Shown: piece by piece, positions 1 to 5,775 of the stretch | How positions within the stretch are numbered: position 1 is the first letter of the stretch | Layout: each line of letters begins with the position of its first letter | Assembly (NCBI GenBank): GCA_958434805.1 | Contig: CAUBDX010000058.1 | Location: forward strand, 1 to 6,042 | Direction: 5' to 3' | DNA length: 6,042 bases | Source: an uncultured Phocaeicola sp. | GTDB taxonomy: Bacteria; Bacteroidota; Bacteroidia; Bacteroidales; Bacteroidaceae | Position numbers and translations under genes: made by a program | Notes under the pieces: model-generated | Databases searched by the model: none | The model's input: the letters and a program-made list of their open reading frames with translations, nothing else | What the model was told of the DNA's origin: nothing

Positions 1-2
1 GC

Positions 3-797
3 GCAGGCAAGGGCGGTAACATCATCGCACTGGCAAAGGAACTCTATTGTTCCGACAGCCTGCCATACCTTTTAAACCGGATAGCGGAACAGACACCGCA
101 CGTCCGTCCGGTCAGTTTTTCTTTTCCCCAGCGTAGGACAGAACCGAGCTTCCAGCATTTGGAAGTCCGTGACCTTACCCATCCGGCATTGCTCCGTTAC
201 TTGCAGGGACGGGGTATCAATGTCGAACTGGCAAAAAGAGAATGTAAGGAACTCCATTTTACCAATAACGGCAGACCGTTCTTTGCTATCGGTTTCCCGA
301 ACATGGCAGGAGGTTACGAGGTTCGCAATTCCTTTTTCAAAGGCTGCATCGCCCCGAAAGACATCACCCATATACGGCAGCAGGGAGAGCCGAGGGAGAA
401 GTGTTTGGTGTTCGAGGGTTTCATGGACTACCTCTCTTTCCTTACGCTCCGCATGAGGAACTGTCCGACCATACCCGACCTTGACAGGCAGGATTATGCC
501 ATTCTTAACTCTACCGCCAATGTGTCGAAAGCCATTGACGTGCTGTACCCGTATGAACGCATCCACTGTATGCTTGACAATGACAAGGCTGGATATGAAG
601 CGACACGGGCTATCGAATTGGAATACCCCTACCGTGTGCGTGACTTCTCGCACAATTATAGGGGATATTCGGACTTGAACGATTATCTGTGCGGCAGGAA
701 GCAGGAACAGAAAAACGCAGCCAGCCAAGTGCAGGAAACGAAGCAGGAAACCGGACAACGTGCCGCCCCAAGACAAAAGAGAGGCAGGGGCATTTAA
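3..797 (+). CDS. CHC2/Toprim-type DNA primase, 3' part (start outside window)
   Basis: The reading frame is open from the window edge to the TAA at 795-797, so the gene is 5'-truncated by the window. The first visible residues, GKGGNIIALAKEL (nt 6-44), match the end of a CHC2 zinc-finger primase domain; the zinc ligands themselves lie upstream. A Toprim domain follows: VFEGFMD (nt 408-428) holds the catalytic glutamate and LDNDKAG (nt 573-593) the DxD metal-binding pair. The tail, from about nt 700, is rich in Gln, Lys and Arg and is probably disordered. A TTG at 159 could be read as a start, but the upstream codons continue the primase domain, so it is an internal leucine. Such short primases are common on Bacteroidales mobilizable elements and plasmids, where they are thought to prime replication of the transferred single strand or of the element. 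Family confidence is high; the exact role is inferred from the family. Confidence 0.9.
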   Translation, partial: AGKGGNIIALAKELYCSDSLPYLLNRIAEQTPHVRPVSFSFPQRRTEPSFQHLEVRDLTHPALLRYLQGRGINVELAKRECKELHFTNNGRPFFAIGFPNMAGGYEVRNSFFKGCIAPKDITHIRQQGEPREKCLVFEGFMDYLSFLTLRMRNCPTIPDLDRQDYAILNSTANVSKAIDVLYPYERIHCMLDNDKAGYEATRAIELEYPYRVRDFSHNYRGYSDLNDYLCGRKQEQKNAASQVQETKQETGQRAAPRQKRGRGI

Positions 798-835
798 TCC
801 GGCAGGACTACCAACGGCTGGCGGTTTATTTGGAG

Positions 836-873
836 AGCAAGGTTATGTTTCGGTAAACCGAAACTACCTTGCT
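836..873. other. Imperfect inverted repeat, candidate oriT hairpin 1
   Basis: The left arm AGCAAGGT (836-843) pairs with ACCTTGCT (866-873). Inside it GTTTCGG (847-853) pairs with CCGAAAC (858-864) around a 4-nt loop TAAA. The two stem halves are separated by an asymmetric bulge of 3 nt on one side and 1 nt on the other. The repeat lies between the primase and mobC, directly upstream of the mobilization operon, where Bacteroidales oriT sequences usually sit. An oriT hairpin bound by the relaxosome is the favoured reading. A terminator for the primase gene is less likely because no T-run follows the stem on the plus strand. No nic site can be assigned by eye. Confidence 0.55.
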
Positions 874-888
874 TTGCTCACCGCAAAG
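872..888. repeat. Small perfect inverted repeat next to the oriT candidate
   Basis: CTTTGC (872-877) and GCAAAG (883-888) form a 6-bp stem with a 5-nt loop TCACC. It shares two bases with the preceding larger hairpin, so the two stems compete at their junction. Paired or nested hairpins near a relaxase operon are typical of oriT regions, but function here is inferred only from position and symmetry. Confidence 0.4.
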
Positions 889-923
889 AAAATTTCTCCC
901 GTTGGTCGCAATTTTTAAGATAC

Positions 924-933
924 CATTTAAATG
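924..933. promoter_or_regulatory. Perfect 10-bp palindrome upstream of mobC, possible operator
   Basis: CATTTAAATG is a perfect palindrome ending 9 bp before the mobC ATG at 943. RHH proteins of the MobC type often bind short palindromes near oriT and can repress their own operon, so this could be an autoregulatory site. Short AT-rich palindromes also occur by chance, so the call rests on position alone. No clear ribosome binding site is seen between it and the ATG, which is usual in this phylum. Confidence 0.25.
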
Positions 934-942
934 TAAAAACCT

Positions 943-1326
943 ATGACGAATATAAAGGATAAGCCGGGGGGACGTCCGGCAAAGAAACGGATAGAGAAGC
1001 AGCAACGGGTTGTCAGTACGAAACTGACCGAGTTGCAGTATTACGCCATCAGAAAGCGAGCCGGGGAAGCTGGGTTACGTGTCAGTGAGTATGTAAGGCA
1101 GGCGGTTGTTTCGGCAGAGATAACGCCACGGTTGAACAGGCAGGATGCCGACACTATCCGCAAGCTGGCAGGGGAAGCCAACAACATCAACCAGTTGGCG
1201 CACCGGGCGAATGCCGGAGGTTTCGCACTGGTGGCGGTGGAACTGGTGAAGCTCAAAAACCGGATTATTGAAATCATAAACCATTTGTCAGATGATTGGA
1301 AAAATAAAAAAGGGAAGCGGGTTTAA
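943..1326 (+). CDS. mobC: MobC-like ribbon-helix-helix relaxosome accessory protein
   Basis: This 127-aa basic protein probably binds oriT and helps the relaxase load and open the DNA strands. Residues 22-55 (RVVSTKLTEL... through SEYVRQAVV) have the ribbon-helix-helix layout: a short beta strand followed by two helices, with the RVSEY turn typical of plasmid RHH proteins. The C-terminal half has the MobC signature, an acidic stretch then ANNINQLAHRANAGG (residues about 79-93). The N-terminus is rich in Lys, Arg and Gly. The stop lies 35 bp inside the relaxase gene, so the two are probably translationally coupled and made together. In Bacteroides literature the equivalent gene is often called mobA; the symbol mobC follows the protein family. 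The ATG at 943 has a poor Shine-Dalgarno site, usual for Bacteroidetes. Confidence 0.9.
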   Translation: MTNIKDKPGGRPAKKRIEKQQRVVSTKLTELQYYAIRKRAGEAGLRVSEYVRQAVVSAEITPRLNRQDADTIRKLAGEANNINQLAHRANAGGFALVAVELVKLKNRIIEIINHLSDDWKNKKGKRV

Positions 1327-2212
1327 GGGCTGTGTGAACTATGTGCTTGGCAAGGAGCAGGCGGTTTTGCTTCATGCGGACGGGGTTCTGACTGAAAGCC
1401 GGGGAGATATAATCCACAGCTTCTGTATGCAGACCGGGATGAATCCCGACTTGAAAAAGCCTGTCGGACATATTGCGTTGAGTTATTCGGCAGTGGATGC
1501 GCCCAAATTGACAGATGGGAAGATGGTACAGCTTGCGCAGGAGTATATGCGTGAAATGAAAATCACCGATACGCAGTATATCATCGTGCGCCATCAAGAC
1601 CGGGAACACCCACATGTGCATATCGTGTTCAACCGCATAGACAATAACGGCAAGACCATTTCGGACAGGAACGACATGTATCGTAACGAACAGGTATGCA
1701 AGAAGCTGAAAGCCAAACACGGGCTTTATTTCGCCGAGGGAAAAGAGCAGGTGAAGCAGCACCGATTGAAAGAGCCGGACAAATCAAAATACGAGATTTA
1801 CACGGCTGTGAAAAATGAAATCGGCAAATCCCGTAACTGGCAGCAGTTGCAGCACAGGTTAGCGGAAAAGGGTATCACTATCCAGTTCAAACGAAAGGGA
1901 CAGACTGACGAGATACAGGGCATATCCTTTTCCAAAGGCGAATACACGTTCAAGGGGTCGGAGATAGACCGCAGTTTCAGTTTTTCCAAACTGGATAAAT
2001 GTTTCGGGGATGCAGGAATGAATGTTGCCGAAAGCCAACGGCAAACAACTTTCGCACCCGTTCGGGAACAAGCACCTGCACCGGACAAGGCTGACAGTCC
2101 GTTGATAACAGGTTCACTCGGTCTGTTTTCTGCTTCTTCTCCCCCAGTGGATGAAGAACCTAATTTTAATTTGAGAAAGAAGAAGAAAAAGAAAAAACAA
2201 CTTAAACAGTAA
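1292..2212 (+). CDS. Relaxase / mobilization nuclease (MOBP-like, PF03432 type)
   Basis: This 306-aa protein should nick the transferred strand at oriT, stay bound to its 5' end through a tyrosine and pilot it into the recipient. The N-terminal half is the nuclease domain. The start GSGFKGCVNYVL places Tyr17 in the usual position of the catalytic tyrosine. GHIALSYS (residues 59-66) matches the middle motif, and HPHVHIVFNRID (106-117) is the three-histidine metal motif with His108 and His110. The C-terminal third is less conserved and ends in a very basic tail with seven consecutive lysines. The ATG at 1292 overlaps mobC by 35 bp; starting there keeps the conserved N-terminal motif intact. Bacteroides annotations often name it mobB. 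Its length is normal for compact relaxases of small mobilizable elements. With no coupling or mating-pair genes visible, it would rely on a helper conjugative element, which is inference from this slice. Confidence 0.93.
   Translation: MIGKIKKGSGFKGCVNYVLGKEQAVLLHADGVLTESRGDIIHSFCMQTGMNPDLKKPVGHIALSYSAVDAPKLTDGKMVQLAQEYMREMKITDTQYIIVRHQDREHPHVHIVFNRIDNNGKTISDRNDMYRNEQVCKKLKAKHGLYFAEGKEQVKQHRLKEPDKSKYEIYTAVKNEIGKSRNWQQLQHRLAEKGITIQFKRKGQTDEIQGISFSKGEYTFKGSEIDRSFSFSKLDKCFGDAGMNVAESQRQTTFAPVREQAPAPDKADSPLITGSLGLFSASSPPVDEEPNFNLRKKKKKKKQLKQ
2173..2197 (+). other. 25-nt pure purine tract encoding the relaxase poly-lysine tail
   Basis: The plus strand holds an uninterrupted run of A and G near the 3' end of the relaxase gene. 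It encodes most of Arg followed by seven lysines and includes runs of five and six A. It lies 20 bp before the next ATG. It may supply nonspecific DNA affinity to the protein, and the A runs are a possible slippage site. Neither effect can be shown from sequence alone. Confidence 0.5.
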
Positions 2213-2216
2213 AGAC

Positions 2217-2936
2217 ATGGAAGATAATTTGATTTTAGAGGGGCTTCTCTCTATGGTTACGGAACTGAAAGAGAAGCAGGAAGCACAGGCAACGCCAGCC
2301 AGTCGGGAGGAAACTCTCGAACGGCTGGGAGCAATCGAACAAGCGTTGTCGGAACTGCACAGTAATTCGGCTGTTCCCGAAGAAAAGTTGCGGGTTATTC
2401 AAAGCCAACTTGACGACATAAGGAGCAGGATGCAAGGTCAGCAGAAGAACATAGAGGACACCAAGAAAATAACATTGGAAACCTACCGTTGTTTCAAGGT
2501 AATGATTGATACTTTGTGCTCTTGCAAGACGGATAAAGAGGAAGCTACGCCCTTACCGTTCTATCAACGGATTTACAACAAGGTCGCTTCTTGGATTCGT
2601 CCGGGATTGTTTGTTTTTTCGGCAGTGCTGGTCGTCTGTTCCGTTTCCATATTCTTGAATGTCCGTTTGGCTGAACGTATGCAGCAGTTGCAGGACAACG
2701 ATATGAAATACCGCTATTTGCTGATGCAAGGACAGGCAGACGGGGAAACTTTTGATATGCTGGAAAACAAGTTCAAGTGGCAACGGGATAACGGTTTTAT
2801 CCGAAGTTTGACCGATTCAGTGATGGATTTTGAATATCGCATCCAAAAGCAGGCGGAAGCACTGGAACGTGCAAGGCTGTTGAATGAGCAAGCCGAACAG
2901 CTAAAGAAAGAAGCCGATAAGTTGGGTAAGCCATAA
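2217..2936 (+). CDS. Membrane-anchored coiled-coil protein of the mobilization operon, function unknown
   Basis: I do not recognise a named family for this 239-aa protein. It begins 4 bp after the relaxase stop, so it is probably cotranscribed and coupled with it. Residues 1-90 are charged and heptad-like (ELKEKQE, LERLGAIEQALSEL, IQSQLDDIRSRM), suggesting a coiled coil. A single hydrophobic segment at about 129-149 (LFVFSAVLVVCSVSIFLNV), preceded by Lys and Arg, looks like one membrane helix. Residues 205-236 form another charged helix (EYRIQKQAEALERARLLNEQAEQLKKEADKL region). There is no cleavable signal peptide. Three cysteines cluster at 92, 101 and 103. No Walker motifs are present, so it is not a TraG/VirD4-type coupling ATPase. 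A plausible role is tethering the relaxosome to the membrane or to a helper coupling protein; that is inference from gene order and topology. Confidence 0.8.
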   Translation: MEDNLILEGLLSMVTELKEKQEAQATPASREETLERLGAIEQALSELHSNSAVPEEKLRVIQSQLDDIRSRMQGQQKNIEDTKKITLETYRCFKVMIDTLCSCKTDKEEATPLPFYQRIYNKVASWIRPGLFVFSAVLVVCSVSIFLNVRLAERMQQLQDNDMKYRYLLMQGQADGETFDMLENKFKWQRDNGFIRSLTDSVMDFEYRIQKQAEALERARLLNEQAEQLKKEADKLGKP

Positions 2937-2942
2937 ACGGGG

Positions 2943-2982
2943 AAAGTCGGAACAGATGAAGTACATTCACCGTTCCGGCTTT
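2943..2982. terminator. Hairpin between convergent genes, probable terminator
   Basis: AAAGTCGGAAC (2943-2953) pairs with GTTCCGGCTTT (2972-2982), 11 bp with one G-T wobble, around an 18-nt loop. On the plus strand the stem runs into a short T-run (TTTT, 2980-2983). It begins 6 bp after the stop of the mobilization operon and ends 6 bp before the end of the opposing HTH gene, so it probably serves mainly the plus-strand operon and perhaps both. The long loop and short T-run make it a modest intrinsic terminator. Confidence 0.6.
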
Positions 2983-2988
2983 TCAGAT

Positions 2989-3348
2989 TCACTTCTTTTT
3001 CTTCGTACAGTGTTCTTTCTCGAACTGGCGTAGCGTGGTGACGCTGAACCGTTCTTTAATAAACTCCCGGATATCGGAAGCCTTGTAATACACTTTTCCG
3101 CTGATAGTGAAGTAAGGCAGCGCACCGATAGCCCGGTAGCGTTGCAGAGTTTTGATACTTACTTTGAATAATAAACACAAGTCTTGATTATCCAATAGGT
3201 TGTCATCTTCGGGTAGTACCTTGTCCGCATTGCGTAGTACCCGTACATCCTTGCAGAGTTCTTCCAGCTTGGCGTACAGCTTCTGCATCCATACGCTGAA
3301 ATCGTCATTGTCTATATACATGATTGCTTCATTTTTCTGATTATACAT
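2989..3348 (-). CDS. Excisionase-like helix-turn-helix DNA-binding protein
   Basis: This 119-aa protein has a MerR/excisionase-type winged HTH (HTH_17-like) at residues 51-101: LLDNQDLCLLFKVSIKTLQRYRAIGALPYF is the helix-turn-helix, and GKVYYKASDIREFIKERF the wing and following helix. Such proteins are very common on Bacteroidales ICEs and mobilizable elements, where relatives of Xis2c/Xis2d help excision or control excision genes. The N-terminal 50 residues look helical and amphipathic. Two starts are possible: ATG at 3348 (119 aa) or the ATG at 3321 (110 aa, beginning MYIDNDDFSVW). The second matches how I remember family members beginning and may be the true one. The C-terminus ends in four lysines. 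It lies downstream of the rteC-like gene in the same direction, as the xis genes do in CTnDOT. An element-specific excision role is inferred, not shown. Confidence 0.85.
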   Translation of the reverse strand: MYNQKNEAIMYIDNDDFSVWMQKLYAKLEELCKDVRVLRNADKVLPEDDNLLDNQDLCLLFKVSIKTLQRYRAIGALPYFTISGKVYYKASDIREFIKERFSVTTLRQFEKEHCTKKKK

Positions 3349-3360
3349 TCTTGTCTGTCA

Positions 3361-3370
3361 ATCAATTGAT
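3361..3370. promoter_or_regulatory. 10-bp palindrome in the leader of the HTH gene
   Basis: ATCAATTGAT is a perfect palindrome 12 bp upstream of the longer start of the HTH gene. It could be a binding site for that protein or for an RteC-like regulator. No convincing Bacteroides -33/-7 pair is seen nearby; the best -7-like sequence on the minus strand is GAACTTTG, one mismatch from TAnnTTTG, at 3375-3382, without a matching -33. Low confidence. Confidence 0.2.
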
Positions 3371-3407
3371 GAAGCAAAGTTCAGAAAATAGGCGCAAAGA
3401 AATTACG

Positions 3408-3427
3408 GGGGAACTAATGGAATCCCC
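3408..3427. repeat. Inverted repeat between rteC-like gene and HTH gene
   Basis: GGGGA (3408-3412) and TCCCC (3423-3427) flank a 10-bp spacer in the 103-bp gap. In CTnDOT, RteC binds inverted half-sites upstream of the xis2c promoter, so this repeat is in the right place for an activator site. It could equally be a weak terminator for the rteC-like gene. Only symmetry and position support it. Confidence 0.3.
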
Positions 3428-3451
3428 TATAAATAAATCATAAGTCACTGA

Positions 3452-4094
3452 TTATCTATATCCTTTCTTGTCATGTTCCTTTTTGATAAGTTCTACCAAT
3501 CCATTAAGAAACCCGGTCAGTTTGCCCGGCTTTCGTTTTATCACGTCCTCATGTTTTTGGTAACAGTCGCCTATCTTGATGTTGAACAGCCATTCAAAGG
3601 CTTTCGCCAAGTCCACCAAGTAGGCGGGCTTGCCGTTCTGATACACGATGTTTTTGGAGAGGAACAGACCGCTTACCATTTCCATGATGTTGATAAGGGT
3701 TGTCTTGTCTGCGAGATAGAGAGGGGAAAGGGGCTGTTTGTTGATACGTTGCTGTAGCTGTTCCGGGTATTTGATGCGCCACTCGATAAGGCGTATTTCA
3801 GTGTTCAAAAGTCCTATCGCTTCATCAATTAGATGCAGATGGGGCATTTTTTTCTTGCTCAAACCGTACACGATACGATTTAAGACGGTGCAAACCAAAG
3901 GAAAAATAACGTAGTAAAACGTTGTAATCCTGCTCATTGATACTAAAATTGGCTACATGGGTCGCCAATTCTTCGATAGCTTCTGCAAATTCAGATGCAG
4001 ACACTTTACGTTGTGAGCATTCCGACAATAAGCGGAAAAATCTTTGGTCGAATATTTTTTCATTGAGTCGATTAAAAATACTATTTGACAGCAA
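3452..4094 (-). pseudogene. rteC: rteC-like regulator, 5'-truncated and frameshifted
   Basis: Two overlapping minus-strand frames together encode one RteC-like protein. The first half (4094 to about 3850) reads ...FFRLLSECSQRKVSASEF... LLRYFSFGLHRLKSYRVRFEQEK. The second half (about 3850 to 3452) reads MPHLHLIDEAIGLL... DKTTLINIMEMVSGLF... AFEWLFNIKIGDCYQ, ending in the FLNGLVELIKK helix; this is the conserved C-terminal RteC domain. The frames meet at seven A on the minus strand (T7 at 3847-3853); removing one A would join them seamlessly. The 5' half has no ATG in frame; it is open back to the WYL gene's stop codon, beginning TTG immediately after TGA. An ATG at 3937 would give 161 aa but its first 30 residues are out-of-frame sequence. 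In CTnDOT, RteC activates the xis2 excision genes, fitting the HTH gene downstream. The gene is probably inactive unless slippage or a sequencing error explains the shift. Confidence 0.75.
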
Positions 4095-5027
4095 TCAAAT
4101 AGAAATGTTATTGATAATATTTTTAACTTCATATTTTAAAGAATCTGGTCTTATTATAGTTGCACTATCTGCAAAAGACAGATACCAATGTGCAAACTTA
4201 CTGATTGAAAATGTTAGAAAATGAAGTTCAAACATATCCCCTATCTCTTTCTCAGATGTTAATCCGTAATAATATTTATCATCATTCATTATGGAGGTTT
4301 TATTCTTTTCTATTCTTATAACGATTTCATGTAATTTTTCTTTATCATAAAACTCGCGTATGAATTTTTCCAAAGGAGGATGCTCCCGTGATTGTAATTC
4401 ATTAAGAATGTGCATTTTTTGAATTCTATCTATCCGAAATGTAAGATAGATTTCTTTGGGAAGATAAAAGCCTATTAGATACCAGTTAGTTCTCGAAAAG
4501 AAAATTCCAACAGCTTCAATCTTTCGTTCTGAAACACTTAACGCATTACTTCCCAAATAAGATATTTCAATAATTCTTTTTTGGTATATACTTTGTAAAA
4601 TAAGTAAAAGAATATCAGGTTTATAGGTAGATGATTTATAAGTATCCAATACAGACATGCACTTTTCCATTGTTTCTAACATATTTTTGTCTGCAAAACG
4701 CATGACAGACCTAATCTTTTCTATTCCAGACTTATAATGTTCGTTGCTATTTGAATCAGTTAGTTCATGTACTAATTTCTCTGCAATCAAAAAGGACAAA
4801 GCCTCTTTTTGAGTAAACATTAGAGGAGATAATTTGAATCCTTCTGCAAGTGAATAACCAATACCGGGATTTCCTATGATAGGAATGCCTGCCTCTTCCA
4901 ATGTTCTTATATCTCGATATACAGTGCGAATGCTTATATTAAAACGTTCTGAAATTTGCTGTGCTTTCACTAACGAGTGCGATTGTAACTGAATCAATAT
5001 AGCAGAAATACGGTCTATTCTATTCAT
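4095..5027 (-). CDS. YafY/DeoR-like HTH and WYL-domain transcriptional regulator
   Basis: A 310-aa regulator with the full layout of the WYL family. The N-terminal winged HTH occupies residues 1-62: RIDRISAILIQLQ, then the recognition region ISERFNISIRTVYRDIRTLEEAGIPI and the wing IGNPGIGYSL. The WYL domain spans about 140-205, with the WYL triplet intact at residues 182-184 (NWYLIGFY) and a FRIDRIQ segment near 197-203. The C-terminal WCX-like region follows. WYL domains sense small ligands or nucleic acid and switch the regulator; several family members control defence or stress genes. The ATG overlaps the stop of the peptidase-like gene as ATGA (4 bp), so both are translated from one message and the protein probably controls that operon. 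The length is normal and the C-terminus looks complete. The gene is markedly AT-rich compared with the mobilization genes. The ligand is unknown. Confidence 0.9.
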   Translation of the reverse strand: MNRIDRISAILIQLQSHSLVKAQQISERFNISIRTVYRDIRTLEEAGIPIIGNPGIGYSLAEGFKLSPLMFTQKEALSFLIAEKLVHELTDSNSNEHYKSGIEKIRSVMRFADKNMLETMEKCMSVLDTYKSSTYKPDILLLILQSIYQKRIIEISYLGSNALSVSERKIEAVGIFFSRTNWYLIGFYLPKEIYLTFRIDRIQKMHILNELQSREHPPLEKFIREFYDKEKLHEIVIRIEKNKTSIMNDDKYYYGLTSEKEIGDMFELHFLTFSISKFAHWYLSFADSATIIRPDSLKYEVKNIINNISI

Positions 5028-5650
5028 TTTGCATCTTTAATTTGAATATTTGAATCTTCAATAATAACAGCTTGTTTATTACTTATAGGAATAAGCTGCA
5101 ACTTCTCATTATATAGTTGAACTATCTTTTCACCTTTTTTCTTGAATGGAAAATTTCCATAATGGGGAATCGTATAAAAATCGACCAAATCTAAAGAAGT
5201 ACAGTCTTTCAATTCAGGAGCCTTTTCTATTGGATCAAAATTCACACTTCTCATATATTCTGCATCGGGAGAGGCTATTATTGCTCCGGCAGATTCCCCA
5301 ATATACAGTTTACCCAATTTCACTTGTTTAGATATAATTTTATCAACACCTTTTCTTTTTAACTCTTGCAAAAGGAAAAATGTATTTCCACCTGTTATGT
5401 AGATATAATCGCATTTATGTAATATAGAAGATATTTCCTCTTTGGGCAGTTGGGTAATCTCGACTTCTTCAACAATCATTCCTGCTTCTTCTAAAGCCTT
5501 TTTCCCCTTTTTTACATAGAATCGTATTGGTTCTGTAAGGCTTGCAGTTGGTATAAAAGCTATAATTTTCCCTTGCAAATCTTCTTTGGCACAATCGACA
5601 AATAGATTAGCAACATCAGCAAATGATGAGCATAAAAATAATCTTTTCAT
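5024..5650 (-). CDS. Peptidase S51 / dipeptidase E-like protein (type 1 glutamine amidotransferase-like fold)
   Basis: A 208-aa cytoplasmic protein of the S51 family. The fold markers appear in order: MKRLFLCSSF first strand, IIAFIPTAS (29-37), YIYITGGNTFFLLQEL (82-97), then the nucleophile elbow YIGESAGAIIASPD (116-129) with Ser120, and IPHYG (161-165) with His163 as likely catalytic histidine. Classical peptidase E cleaves N-terminal aspartyl dipeptides with a Ser-His-Glu triad; the third residue is not assigned here, and many members with this annotation have no proven substrate. The ATG at 5650 is the first residue of the conserved strand and follows a good -7 element by about 33 bp. It is the first gene of a two-gene operon with the WYL regulator, overlapping it by 4 bp. 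The pair looks like AT-rich cargo. Family is secure; dipeptidase activity is less so. Confidence 0.88.
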   Translation of the reverse strand: MKRLFLCSSFADVANLFVDCAKEDLQGKIIAFIPTASLTEPIRFYVKKGKKALEEAGMIVEEVEITQLPKEEISSILHKCDYIYITGGNTFFLLQELKRKGVDKIISKQVKLGKLYIGESAGAIIASPDAEYMRSVNFDPIEKAPELKDCTSLDLVDFYTIPHYGNFPFKKKGEKIVQLYNEKLQLIPISNKQAVIIEDSNIQIKDAK

Positions 5651-5683
5651 ATTCTATAATATTAAGTTGAATACTTTTTGATA

Positions 5684-5691
5684 CAAAGATA
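5684..5691 (-). promoter_or_regulatory. Bacteroides-type -7 promoter element for the peptidase-WYL operon
   Basis: The minus strand reads TATCTTTG, an exact match to the Bacteroides sigma-ABfr -7 consensus TAnnTTTG, ending 33 bp before the ATG at 5650. No TTTG is found 19-21 bp upstream where the -33 element should be. That position is instead covered by an inverted repeat, so the promoter may be weak or depend on an activator. Confidence 0.55.
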
Positions 5692-5701
5692 GCGTCTTCT
5701 A

Positions 5702-5717
5702 TGACAGCCCTATGTCA
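5702..5717. promoter_or_regulatory. TGACA-N6-TGTCA inverted repeat, candidate operator
   Basis: TGACA (5702-5706) and TGTCA (5713-5717) flank a 6-bp spacer, centred about 20 bp upstream of the -7 element and so over the expected -33 region. Perfect half-sites at this spacing suit a dimeric HTH regulator. The obvious candidate is the WYL protein encoded in the same operon, acting on its own promoter. CATAG also occurs twice on the minus strand here, 12 bp apart, giving a direct-repeat component. Binding is inferred. Confidence 0.4.
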
Positions 5718-5775
5718 GTAAGTCTAAATATTGAAGAGTTTTTTTCATCAAAACAATCCATTATTGAAATTTACC

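Noticed and set aside
72..776. Long minus-strand open frame of 234 codons opposite the primase gene
   Set aside because: It is antisense to a gene with clear Toprim motifs, and its translation shows no recognisable domain; it is a shadow of the codon pattern.
1274..1762. Minus-strand open frame of 162 codons opposite the relaxase
   Set aside because: It mirrors the relaxase coding strand, including its histidine motif region, and has no independent family features.
3473..3757. Plus-strand open frame of 94 codons opposite rteC
   Set aside because: The opposite strand carries recognisable RteC C-terminal sequence, so this frame is a shadow.
3847..3853. Programmed -1 ribosomal frameshift at the seven-A tract
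   Set aside because: A -1 shift from the upstream frame meets a stop within a few codons. Joining the RteC halves needs +1 (or loss of one A), so a classic -1 signal does not fit; transcriptional slippage or mutation remains possible.
4089..4097. TGA-TTG stop-restart coupling the rteC-like frame to the WYL gene
   Set aside because: TTG directly follows the WYL stop in the same frame and could in principle restart translation, but the residues after it up to the RteC-like part look non-conserved and the frame later breaks, so a chance junction is more likely.
5699..5761. Minus-strand 20-codon frame between the AraC remnant and the peptidase gene (begins MDCFDEKN)
   Set aside because: It is too short, overlaps the inverted repeat and has no ribosome binding site; its resemblance to part of an AraC HTH is too weak to claim.
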